Source: Thalassia testudinum
Lineage: Eukaryota; Streptophyta; Magnoliopsida; Alismatales; Hydrocharitaceae
Length of the DNA: 64,000 nucleotides
Direction of reading: 5' to 3'
Assembly (NCBI GenBank): GCA_037157565.1
Contig: JAZHRO010000039.1
Location: 45,136,001 to 45,200,000 of the forward strand
Shown here: positions 12,401 through 23,000 of the stretch, in pieces
Position numbering within the stretch: the first letter of the stretch is position 1
Layout: every line of letters begins with the position of its first letter
Translations under genes and position numbers: made by a program
The notes under the pieces: model-generated
Told to the model about the DNA's origin: nothing
Seen by the model: only the letters and a program-made list of their open reading frames with translations
Databases searched by the model: none

Positions 12401-13410
12401 GTGCAAACTACACAAAGTGATTTATGGGCTTAAATAGAGTTCATGTGCATTTGAGGAGTTTGGTTTCAATAGATCATTTGCAAACTATTCTGTATTTGTA
12501 TTTGTGAAGAAAATAGAAAAGGAAGAATCGTTATGTTTGTATCTGTAGATGACATGATACTAATTATTGATGATATAAGCAACATTGAGGTTACCAAGGA
12601 ATTCTTTGTCAAGCACTTTGTCACTAAAGACTTGGGATCATTGTGTTATTTTCTTAGTATCGAGGTTTGCTCGGAATGCACGGGGAGTTGTATTTTCTTA
12701 GAGGAAGTACATAGTTGATCTTTTTCAGGAAGCTAGCATGCTGGGTATTAATCCTACATCCATTCCCATGGATCCAAATATGCACCTATATGATGATGAT
12801 TCAGGATAGATGGACAACAATACATGTACTTGGCTGGGAAATTGTTGTATGTTACCATTATACATCCTGAAATTACTCTTGCAGTGAGTAAGGTGAGCTA
12901 ATTTATGGATAAGTCAAGGAAGGTACATTGGGATGGAGCCATAATGATCCTCAAGTACTTGAAGTCTATACTAGGAAAACGGCTGCTATTTACTTGTGGA
13001 AAGTCCTTAGACATGATAGTGTATACAAATGCGAATTATGCAAGTCTCAGAGATAGAAAGTCTACCATTAGGTTTTGCACTTTTATAGGAGGAAATCTGG
13101 TCACTTAGCAAAGCAAGAAGTAGACAGAAGTAGCTAGATTGATTGCTGAATCTGAATATAGGGCTATGGCCCAAGCTATTTCTGAGCTCATGTGGGTCTT
13201 TTCTGTCCTTAGTGACTTAGATATCATTCTATTGAGACTTATGCAGATGAAATGTGACAACAAGGTGGCTATCTTCAATGCTAACAATCTAGTTTTCCAT
13301 GAGAGGACCAAGTGTGTGGAAATGGATTGGCATTACAGTCGTGTCTCCTATGACCTCTGGAGATCAAATTGCGAACATGTTTACCAAGGCGTTTCGTCGA
13401 GCATCTTTTG
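9490..13410 (+). pseudogene. E2 gag-pol polyprotein remnant
   Basis: Gag (KLNGTNYALW, about 9515-9960), protease (WLVDSGASQHICGN at about 10323, active-site DSG intact), integrase (about 10790-11560, including NRDKFSPRVVKCIFVGY), reverse transcriptase (about 12040-12990) and RNase H (DRKSTIRFCTF, about 13050-13410) occur in copia order. The polymerase box reads SVDD (12542-12553) instead of YVDD. Stops and frameshifts occur throughout. Confidence 0.88.
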
Positions 13411-13467
13411 AATGGTGTTGTTCCAAGCTGAGTATGGCAAATATCTATTTTCTAGCTTGAGTTGGAG

Positions 13468-13629
13468 TGTAGAGAAATTTTCATTGTTTTGCTTTTTGCC
13501 CTTTTTGTCCGTTTCTGCTATTTCCATTCTTATATGGACATATACGTAGTTTTCCTCTAACCCCTCTCTATAAATAGAGGCCTAGAGTTTTTATAGTGGA
13601 ATAGAAAAAGCATTTTCGTTCTCTCCACA
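13468..13629 (+). repeat. 3' LTR of copia element E2
   Basis: The 162-bp copy pairs with 8548-8709 and ends CCACA next to the target duplication AATTA. Confidence 0.88.
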
Positions 13630-13774
13630 AATTAATCATCAAATATTTCTCAAAAGAATAGCCAAAAATACTCATGTCCAGGCTGACTAGGAACACTACA
13701 TGGACCCAATACATCTCAATAGAGTAGTTGAAATAAAGACGAACATCTTTCTTCAATACGTATAAAAAAGTAAG

Positions 13775-13912
13775 ACTGATGATTTTTTCCTAGTTGATGG
13801 GCTTCACACTCAAAGGTTTGTCAATGGAGGACAATTAAGAATGACCAATGATCTTTTCCTAGTTGACAGGTTTCACACTCACTGATTGTCACTGGAGGAC
13901 AACCAGGAAAAT
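13775..13912. repeat. Tandem duplication of a 69-bp unit
   Basis: Two adjacent copies (about 13775-13843 and 13844-13912) share TTTTCCTAGTTGA, TTCACACTCA and GGAGGACAA at the same offsets. The duplication lies inside the E9 relic and has diverged. Confidence 0.75.
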
Positions 13913-14439
13913 ATTTGATGCTTCTTCAAAGTTAAAGAGTGGCTTGGATGATGATGCTACAAGTAGGGATCAACCGAAATTGAGGTGGATCCAGCAAAAG
14001 TAACAGACAATCCAAGTGGCAAAGCACATGGTTTTCATAGCTCTATGAATTATTTTCATCGGCCGGATGCCCTAAAAAAATAATGATGTTGCTCCTTAAA
14101 GATACCAGAATTTAAGATGTTTGCACATATTGTTAACTGAAAGTAAACTTGCTGGAAATTCAATAGTCACAATCAAGAAGAAAAATGCATAGTCTCAATA
14201 GAGGTAACAGGATGGTAGGAACCGTAGCAAGACAAACACATGAAAGTTCAGATGAATCAACAAATTGTTCAGATGACGAGGTGGAGGCCAAATCGGGAAC
14301 TGTTTTTGTTGCCTCAACAAAGGAATTAGAAGCAGTAGCAGTCTCTTACGCAATCACAGGTAGAGTAGATCTTGGTGACTTCAGGTCGTCAAATGCAAGT
14401 GAAAGCAATAGTTTTCATTGAAGTAGGTTGATTCGCACA

Positions 14440-14700
14440 TTTTGGCTTACCAAACTTATCCTAGCATCTTCTAAAGGGATGACTTGTGCATCTACAATGA
14501 ATCCGTGGCTGATAAGTAATGTGACCATGACCACAACCTCCATCACAACCACATCCTTGAGTAGAACCCACGACCAATACGACCTCCCAAAGCAACAAAG
14601 GAAGAAAATTCATGGACAGCTGAAAAAGACCGTTGGATGATATGAGCAGGTTAAACATCTACGTTAATCTTCTAGAAATGACTGTACACGATCTCAAGGC
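14440..14700 (-). pseudogene. E9 gag C-terminus with zinc knuckle remnant
   Basis: Minus-strand translation gives HCRCTSHPFRRC followed after a stop by DKFGKPKCANQ, the copia pattern in which a CCHC knuckle precedes a K-x-G-x-P motif. One finger residue is altered. Confidence 0.55.
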
Positions 14701-15199
14701 CTGGAATGGAATATGATGATAACTTCTATTCCTCCATAGATTTAATCCATACCGAAAACTGTAAGCCTGCTACTTGTTACTCTGAGTGGTCTATGTGGCT
14801 CAATAAGTAGGCTGAAAAATAGCGAAGTCCTCATAGAAAGCTTCTCTAGTGTTTTAGTAGTTAACCACGCATTGCTCCCTGTGGTTGGCAAACCAATGCT
14901 GATAGATATATGCCGGGATAGAGTCACAAGATGTCTGCTAGCATTTACAGGTTCTCCCATGTTTCCTTAGTATTCTTAATATATAGTACATTTTCTGCTC
15001 AATGCTATTTGTGACCTAAGTCATGACCGAGTAGTTGTCTTATGACTTAATTCACAACCAAGTAGTTGTTTTATTGCCATTTCCATACTTGGAGCCTTTG
15101 AATAATGAACCTTAGATGTGGGAATGTAGAATTTCTTTGGAACCCCCCACAAAGATGCGAGAGGACTATGATCAAAAGGTATTGTTCGGGGCAAAGTTT

Positions 15200-15960
15200 G
15201 AAATGTCAATTTTGACGCTAGTTTGATAAATTTCTAAGTGGGCATTTGGAGGCACACTAAGGGCATGCCGTGGAAATGTCTATATTTCGACGATTGTGGT
15301 AGCCTAGAAATAGTCCATTTCGGAGGCACGTTGAGGACATGTCGATAAAAATGGCAGTAGTCAAAATGATATAAATTTCAAGAAAATCACAAGCTTAAGC
15401 TGATTTATGTAAGAATAAAAGTGTTATATCATAATATTCATATGCAACATGTAGTCTACCATACCATGTTCGAGTTCAATAATCAAATATTAAATAATTA
15501 CCATAACCCAATTATTGTAGTCTACCATCAACATGTAGTCTACTCAATAATTGTGATTCAATTTCAATCATTCAATGGAGTGATTAACATGATTCTCATT
15601 CCTCATCTCCTTTAGTCCTCACCACTCCACCCACTGTAACCCATCAGCCTTAGCAGCAGCAGCAGCAGCAGCAATGCAGCATGGCAGCAGAAAGGGCCAC
15701 CAGCAGAAGCAGCGCAGGGCTGCAGGGTGTGGGCCAGCAGCAGCAATGCAGTAGCAGCATGGGCCAGCAGCAGCAGTGCAGTGCAGCAGCCAGCATTGAC
15801 CATGCCGGCGAAATGCCATTGAAATCATTGGCATGCCGGTGAGACACCTGAACTTCGACTTCGTTATTGTGTCGAAATGACCCTATCGGCTGGAACCCCC
15901 ATTTTGCTAGCATGCCGGCGACATGCCGCCGAAACGTCGACACTGGTTCTGGGTATCATT
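15200..15960 (+). repeat. Dispersed repeat X, copy 1
   Basis: About 760 bp match the segment at 18873-19646: both begin with a block containing GGAGRCACRCTRAGGGCATG and end with a CATGCCGG/CATGTCAGTGG-like block. The middle of this copy is CAG-rich (15650-15785). No terminal duplication was found here, so the ends are approximate. Confidence 0.6.
15650..15785 (+). repeat. CAG-rich low-complexity block
   Basis: Runs of CAG and interrupted GCAGCA repeats occupy about 135 bp inside repeat X copy 1. They create long cysteine- or alanine-rich open frames in several phases that are not genes. Confidence 0.85.
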
Positions 15961-16620
15961 GAGCTTAATGGACATGTCTTGGACCACTAGACTTCACAAT
16001 GATCACATCAGGCTCAAATGACTTGAGAAGTAACCATATAGGGACTAAGAGTAGGAGATTAGCAGTAGAATGCAGCAGCAAGCAAGATCAATGAAGCAAG
16101 ATAGATCAGAAATAAATAACCCCAGTGAGGTTCATAAGACATGTCCATTGTTGTAACATTAAAGCAGACTAGCAACTCCCAATGCCATGCATCCTAGTCA
16201 TAGAAGTTGGACTTGCAGGTGCACCCCAATGAGCATGCACGTGAACAGAGCTCATGCAAGCAACACATGTGCAAGTGCATGTGAATATGAAAGTTCACTA
16301 GGATTACAACCTGCAGCTGAAAGCACATGTCTACATGCATGCAGGATATGCGTTGTGGCTAGGACCCAGAGCCCCTGCAGTAGTGTGCCTTGTGCAGTGC
16401 TGTGGTTTTTATGTTGTTGCCTGTCAACACGTAGAGTGCTGCCCCGCCACCTATTGCCTGCAGCCAGTGCTACTATCGAGTGTACTGGGTCCTATAATAG
16501 GCTGCCTCCATACTCTCTGCAGTGTGATCCAACACAGGATGAGTTGATTGAATGGTTGAGAAGGAAAACGAGAGAAATCAGCATGGGTATCAGATATTGG
16601 ATCACTGCTATGATATCATG
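15961..16620. other. Non-coding stretch before repeat Y
   Basis: No coding signature was recognised. A 207-codon open frame crosses 16187-16810, but it runs into repeat Y and shows no domain. Confidence 0.4.
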
Positions 16621-16767
16621 TCAAAGGAAAGGCATTGATCCAATCCCTTTGCAAAACACTAATGTCTCTTGGATAGAGATTGGAGGGGGAAATTACAAGG
16701 CAATCTATATGATAAGTAAAAGCATAACTGGAATGGAAGAGGCAAGAAACAAAAATAACTCTAAAAG
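16621..16767 (+). repeat. Dispersed repeat Y, copy 2
   Basis: The segment matches 6592-6740 over about 150 bp in the same orientation. It lies about 200 bp upstream of the first recognised ABC1K exon. Confidence 0.55.
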
Positions 16768-16978
16768 AGATTGTGCAGCTCTTTTTGTACCCTATCAACC
16801 AAGGATATGATGCTGCTATCCTAAGGATCTCAGTTTTCTGTACAACACTGTTTGGAAAATAAGTTGGATCTTATACATCTTTACAGGATGAGGTGAATAT
16901 GCCTTTTTATCAATTGCTGTTGCCAGAATTGCCCCCTCAAAGGATCATCATTAAATTTCCTTTTTGGCTCTTTGCTAG

Positions 16979-17069
16979 GAAGCTTTATGGTGGCTTGCAA
17001 GATGTCTTTGTACCTGAGATGTATTTAGAGAGGACCAGTCGTCGAGTTCTGATCATGGAATGGGTGGAG
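16979..17069 (+). CDS. ABC1K: ABC1K exon a
   Basis: The exon encodes [20 protein letters not shown] and then [10 protein letters not shown]. The acceptor is TTTGCTAG before 16979 and the donor is GTATGA at 17070. Entry is in phase 2 and exit in phase 0. A preceding exon is required but was not recognised upstream in this window. Confidence 0.9.
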
Positions 17070-20000
17070 GTATGATAAGATGTTCATCTTTCTTACAATG
17101 TTTTTACCATTTTGTGACCGTTAGTTGGCGATTAAAAGCATTACAATTAAATAAACTGTCCTTACATGAATTTTGGATCGTTTTCCCAGGGCAAAAGGCT
17201 GTCTGAAATGAAAGATCTTTACTTGGTTGAGGTTAAATTTCCTCCAGATTTTTTCATTTTTAGACATCACATGGATGATGTGGGTTATAATAATTGACTT
17301 CGCTATGTTGTGTAGGTTGGCGTTTATTGCTCACTTTCACAGCTTCTGGAATATGGCTTTTATCACGCAGATCCTCATCCTGGAAACCTTCTGCGAACTT
17401 CTGATGGAAAGTTGGCTTATTTGGGTAAGCTCTAATAAATCACTATGAAAAATTGAATTACTGAGATGTTATTCAATGAAATCCAACGAACTCCAGAATT
17501 TTTCACTTATTTCATTCGTGCAAAGCCATCAAATTATTGATGCCTGTAGCAAAACAGATTGGTGAAAAACTGCACGGGTAATTTTAACATGGTAACCAGA
17601 TGCTTTCAGATCATTTTACCTTTGCTAATATGCAGGAGAGGAATTTATTAACATTTACCAGTTTACATGAGGCCTAACCTCACTTTTTTTCCTCTCTGAA
17701 GGTGATTTCAGTCTTTGCAATACATATTCTCAAAATTTTTTGCTTGCATTCTGTTGGAGATCTGGTTTTCTAGCTTATTTAGGAACCCACTAGATCACTT
17801 GCAGCCTTTTCAGTTTTCTCTGCCAACTTTCATTTTGGACAGACAGACCACTTAAAATAGAGGTTTAGAAGAGAATGTTACCCCTTTGAGAGTTGTGCCC
17901 TTACAGAGACTTCCCTTTAGTTTGCTAGATCTAGGTTCTCGGCGATCTTTTAAGTTGCAGCAGTGTATGATCCATCTTCCTGTGCATGTACGTTTTACGA
18001 ATCACAATTAGATATTGCACCGTTAACTTGGTTGGATTGTTGTTTATGAATCTGCAGTACCCTTTAACCTGTTTCAATGCAGTGTGAATTTATTTATTGT
18101 TTTTTATATTGCTAGTTCCCTCTTGTTGATTTCTTTGTTGAAATCATATTGAAGGACTGTTTTTTTGTAGACCGTATACTTGATCATGCACTCATAGTCT
18201 GCATGATTGTCTGAGTACCAGTCTGACTCTTGAATAGAGTGAAACAGATTTTTATTAAATCCAATTATGTGAGACCTAAACCCATACAACCCCTAGCATT
18301 ATCTGCATCATACCCACCTCAGACATCCCTGTGTAATATCTAAACCTCCAACACAATATCCTTTAGGAAAATATCTCATTAAAATGGAACATGCAGTCAT
18401 GCTCTGTTTAAAGATCATATACTTTGCATGTAATGCTTATTTCTTCCCCTAAAATGTGGTTATTTGATTTTTGGTTAGTTATCATGTCTTTATTCTAGTA
18501 ACCAGATTATGGAACTTTTGAGAGATGGGTTGTGTAAAGGTGATGGGAGTGGGAGAATGGCTGGGTGGTGGTTGAGAGGTGATCTTTTAGGAGTTCTCAT
18601 TTTTGCGACAGGAAGTGCAGAGGTGGGGAAGTGCTTTGTTTGTTGTCATAGTCGTGGTCATCTTGCTAACAATTGTAGGGATCCTATTAGATGCTTTTGT
18701 TGTAGGGGCGGCTGTCATTGCTAGAATGCATGCAATGCTCAAAGGACTTGAACGAGATCCAGTGCAAGTATTGTGGCTGGTCATTGAGGGTTTTACATTG
18801 CTTATGGGGGTCTTAAGGAGGTAGAGGCATCATGGTCCCCTTCTTTTGACGTGATGATGGAAGGTTTGATGCAAGGTTGTAAGTGCTGGTATCGATGCTG
18901 TGCCAATAAATTTTCAAGTTCGCATATTGGAGACACGCTGAGGGCATGTTGTGGAAATGCCTACATTTCAACGTTGTGTTACTGAGGTTACCGCTGATCC
19001 GAAAATTATGCGTATCAAGGGCACATCGAGGGCACCCTAACAACGTGTTGATGCATGCTGACAAATTCACTTAAGTGATTAAAATTGCAAGTAAATTATA
19101 AATTACTAACTTAAAACCTTAAAATGTTATGTTAGAAAGGTATACATGTGAAAAAATAAGTGTTGAATCAATACATAATCAAATAAAGTAGTCTCTACTA
19201 GTTAGAAGTTTGAAGGAGATGGTAGTGATCTATTATCAATAGATTTATGATCTTAGGAAATTGCCTAAGTAGGACATTTAGAAAGTTAAAATAAAAGATC
19301 GTTGTGAATCATATAAGTCATTAAATGTATGCAAACTAATACCAATCACCATCTGCACTCCTTGTTCAGTCTGTTCGCCGCGCAACACCGACCACCTTTG
19401 CCTCCTTTGGTGTCGTTCGACCACTCACAATCCTCCACTGCCACCTTCTATTGTTGTTGAACTCCTTCAACGCACCCTTGAGTAGCAGTAGCAACAAGGC
19501 ACAAACAAAATATGTGTGGGCGAAATATCGAGGTTATTACTGGCACACCTGTAAATCGACATCTATTGTGTGTCGATACGGCCATTCCCCCAAAACCTCC
19601 ATCATCGATGGCATGTCAGTGGTATGTCGTTGGCAAGTTGATCACTGGTTTGATGCTGATGGAGGTACATAAGGAGATTAAATAGATTGGAGGAGTTTTT
19701 GAATTGAAGGCTATTTCTCAGATGGATCCAACGAAGTTTCTCTTTAGCTTTACCACCCAGAAGCCATGAAGGCCTTGGAATTCCCTGGTTTGTAGTGAGG
19801 AGTAGGCCTTTGAGACTTAGGCATTGGTTGACTTTGATGGAGCTTTCTGCGAGGTTGTTCCAGTTATATTGGTGGTGCAGGTCAAGTTTGAAGGCATCCC
19901 TTTGCTAGTGCACTATTTGGAGGTTATTGAGGCTCTTGTAGCATCTTTTGGTTGGTTGAAAAGGTGCGATTCAGTGGATTTCTAGAGTGGAGACCTTTCC

Positions 20001-23000
20001 ATTTCCGAACCTAGTATGAGATTGTATGAGATTCTAGGTGTTGAAGTGGTTCTAGCTACCGTCCTGTTGAGGTGGGGTGGGAGTGCTTCAGTCGTGAAGG
20101 TCCAGTGCGAGCTGGAGCGGACAACCCATGTCCTTTGCTTAGATAATGGCTTATGGAGGACGAGTGTGAAAACATGCGACCTTGACTTTGGTGGTGTGGC
20201 AATCAAAGATTTCTAGAAAATCGCTGGAGAAGATGATTGGAGAGTTGCCGGTGTACAAGGATACCCATCTTGGCAAACTTTTTGAAAACCATGATTCCTT
20301 ATTTTTTGTTTCAACAGTGTGACTGAAATTAACAATAAGGTTGTGATGCCACCAAGGGGTTGGCTTGGTGGTTACGCCACCTATTGGCATTGAAGAGGTC
20401 ATGGGTTAAAGTCCCATGGCCCACACATTTACCTTCTCAAAAAAAGACAATAAGATTGTGATCTCTCGGGTAGAGCACCCTACAATTATGGAATCAACTG
20501 TTGTGGACTTTAATGCATTGGTTGGAAGTATAGAAATAGAGAGGTGATAATGCAACCTGTATGAAGTCTTGCACAGGTGCATAAAGCATGAGGCGTCAAT
20601 GTCTTTGTTGTCCGGTCTGCAGTTGGGTACTTGAATGACCGATTTGGGTGGGGATTTCTTCTTTTGTTCTCTTGAGTCACTGCTTACCTCCTCTGTTGTG
20701 CTCAATGTGAAGGATCTTTACAATCAGGTTGCGATCCCTGCCTAACGGATCTCTGAGGTGGCTTGCATGGGTTCTGGTGGGTGAAGCCTCTTAACACTCG
20801 GTGACAATTGGAGGCTCCATGCGACATTGGGAGCTTTCGCTTAGATTGTGATTGGGAGGGTCAATGAAGCTTTGAGCAAGGATGGTGTTCAACCTGAGGC
20901 TATGGGTCCTATGAGGATGCTGAGTGTGTAGCGGAAAGCCTGCTGCAAGAGTCTGACATGGTGCAACAACATGACACTGGCCATGGGGGTCTGAGCAAAA
21001 GTACCTTGTGTGAAGGTGGTGACTTGCAGGGGTTTCTCCCGTGGCAATCCTTCTCAGTCTTAAGGGGCAGATAAGAGCTAATTGATGAGATACTGTCCTG
21101 GTGTATTTGTGGCCTGAGGGGACTGGCTCGAAGATAGGGGTCTGGGTCCATATGTGCTGGAATAGGATCCTTTTGTGATTTTACGGCAGGAGAGAAAATT
21201 GGAGAACTATTCTGATGAGGACTGGGGTCTACTTGGGGGGAGCTGTTCAAGAGATTTTTTGTTTTTGCCTTCCATAGGCTTTGGTTGCTATCTTGTTTCT
21301 TGTGATGCTAAGGCTTTAACAAAGTAAGTTGTGGTCCTACATACGTAAGTTATATCCTTGGTGCCTTGGAGAAAAATAGATGGGGATAGTTTGCTTTTTT
21401 CGTTGATGTTTTCATAGGGAGAAGCCGACAGAGAATCATAAAAGGGTCCTAGGCAGGTCCTTTTGACCTTCTTGAAGCTGCCTTGGCTGACAAGTAAGGA
21501 ATTCATTCTCACTCTGGAGGTGGATGACAGATTGAGGGAGAAGACAACTAGGTATAGGGGGGCAGAGGGGTTCAGTGATTTGGTGGCAGAGTTGGAGTTG
21601 GAAGGTGCTCCCAGTTACAAAATCTTGCTTTACTTCCTCAGCGGGAGATGTTTGCTCACATATTTACAGATTTTTAACCACAGTGGATTTTTTGGAGCTA
21701 TGCCTGCTTTTAGATGTAATCCTGCTATACAGAGGTTTCTCCAATCATACCGTGCTGCGTTGAAGGTCTAATGATGATCTGAAACACGGTATATACTAAA
21801 TGTTTGAAAGGTCATGGTTGCATGAAGTAGTCTTTGGGGAGCTTGTCGAAGAGCAGCGGAAAAGTGTCCCACCTTGTGGCTCAGCAGCTTCAACTTTGCT
21901 TGCTAGCTTGGCAGCCTTGGGGGAATGCTAGAGTGTTCGAGAAACACACTAAGGAGGAATGATGGAGAAAAAAAATGGAGTCCATCCATGGAAGCAGTCT
22001 TGGCTTTTGAGAGGGTGCAAGATTCTTATTTCTTACATGAAGAAGAGGTGATGGAGAGGTGCAGGCACCAAAAGCTAGTGGAAGAGGAAGATAGAAAAGT
22101 TGAGATTGAGTGGAGGCAGCACTCAAGACAGATGCGGTTGAGAAATGGTGATGCATAGGAAAGTCTAGATTGAGTGCAGACAACACTCAAGATGGACTTG
22201 ATTAAGAAATGCTGATGCTAATACCTGGTTTTTTCCATGCTTGCATGAGCAGGGCGGAAAGGAAGAATTGTGTTGACAGATTAATGATGGATGGCAGTGT
22301 AATCAGGGGTAAGCACAGGGAGGATATTTTGTGTCCTCACAGTTCAGGCAATTTTATGCTAGGATATTTACTAGGGCTTGGTGTTAGAGAGGGTGGGATG
22401 TACTGATATTGTTCGAGGAACAAGAGGTGTTAGTGTCAACAGTTTCTGAGGAGGAAGTTAAAAGCAGTTATTGGTGGGCTTAATGTAGAGGGCTCCGCAG
22501 GCCTGGATGGTTTCTCGATGCTCTTGTTTAAGGTGTTCTAGGATTTAGTTAGGGAGGATATGATGGCAGTTCCTAGAGAGTCTATGGTGGGCAATCATGG
22601 GTTTGACAGACTCAAGAGATCATTGTCTTCTTGCTGCCTGAGAAGGATTTGATTGAGACAATTGATGATTTTAGGTCCATTGCACTATTTAATGCTTTCT
22701 GCTTGATTGTAGTGAAGGTTTTGTCCAACGGGCTATATTGGTTCTTGGCTTTCTTTGTTAGCTTATATAGTGTAGTCATTTATTTCTTATTGTAAGGGCT
22801 TGGTGTGTTTTGTTCCTCAAGGACATTCCTGTACTTTTGAGTTTTGACCCTATGGTCTCTCTCTATATAAGAGAGCTCTAAGGTTTCTAATGAAATTAAG
22901 TCATTTCAACTAATTTGGTATCAGAGCATCGATCTTAGATTGTGGCTCTAGGTATCCCATCTCTCACAGCCTCCAAAACCATAACTACTAAACCCTAATC

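Larger units (their letters stand above)
8548..13629 (+). mobile_element. Ty1/copia LTR retrotransposon E2, nested in E9
   Basis: Two 162-bp LTRs flank a full copia gag-pol region. A primer-binding site (TGTTATTAGAGC, 8710-8721) and a purine-rich tract before 13468 are present. Flanking pentamers are AATTG (8543-8547) and AATTA (13630-13634), identical at four of five bases. The element interrupts the antisense integrase of E9. Numerous stops show it is dead. Confidence 0.92.
7190..14960 (-). mobile_element. Antisense Ty1/copia relic E9, split by E2
   Basis: Copia domains read on the minus strand on both sides of E2. From right to left they are a gag zinc-knuckle region (about 14560-14440, HCRCTSHPFRRC then DKFGKP), a pre-integrase piece (CEAHQLGKNHQ, about 13800), integrase (8500-8100), the integrase C-terminus (YYVSANVTFF, about 8000) and reverse transcriptase (HGTWKLVPHLHGAIVVGDRL to LDVKNAF, about 7600-7330). 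RNase H and the LTRs were not found. Two G-rich polypurine-like tracts (minus strand, about 7230 and 7265) lie at the expected 3' end. The right boundary is uncertain. Confidence 0.72.
19657..22755 (+). pseudogene. LINE A ORF1 C-terminal part and ORF2 endonuclease/linker remnants
   Basis: The stretch at 19870-20010 encodes [20 protein letters not shown] then [12 protein letters not shown], resembling the plant LINE ORF1 DUF4283 region. The stretch at 21560-21765 encodes [12 protein letters not shown] and SNHTVL, like the endonuclease end (RFL...SDH). At 21960-22340 the linker reads [20 protein letters not shown] and [16 protein letters not shown]. At 22440-22750 the start of the reverse transcriptase is visible ([20 protein letters not shown]). 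Stops are numerous. Confidence 0.7.

Noticed and set aside
14185..14421. 78-codon acidic open frame
   Set aside because: It lies on the strand opposite the E9 gag remnant and has no family match I can name.
15612..15943. Overlapping cysteine/leucine/alanine-rich open frames on the minus strand
   Set aside because: They are created by the CAG-rich block inside repeat X and occur in several phases at once.
16187..16810. 207-codon open frame
   Set aside because: It is cysteine- and serine-rich, lacks any recognisable domain and runs into dispersed repeat Y, which is shared with 6592-6740.
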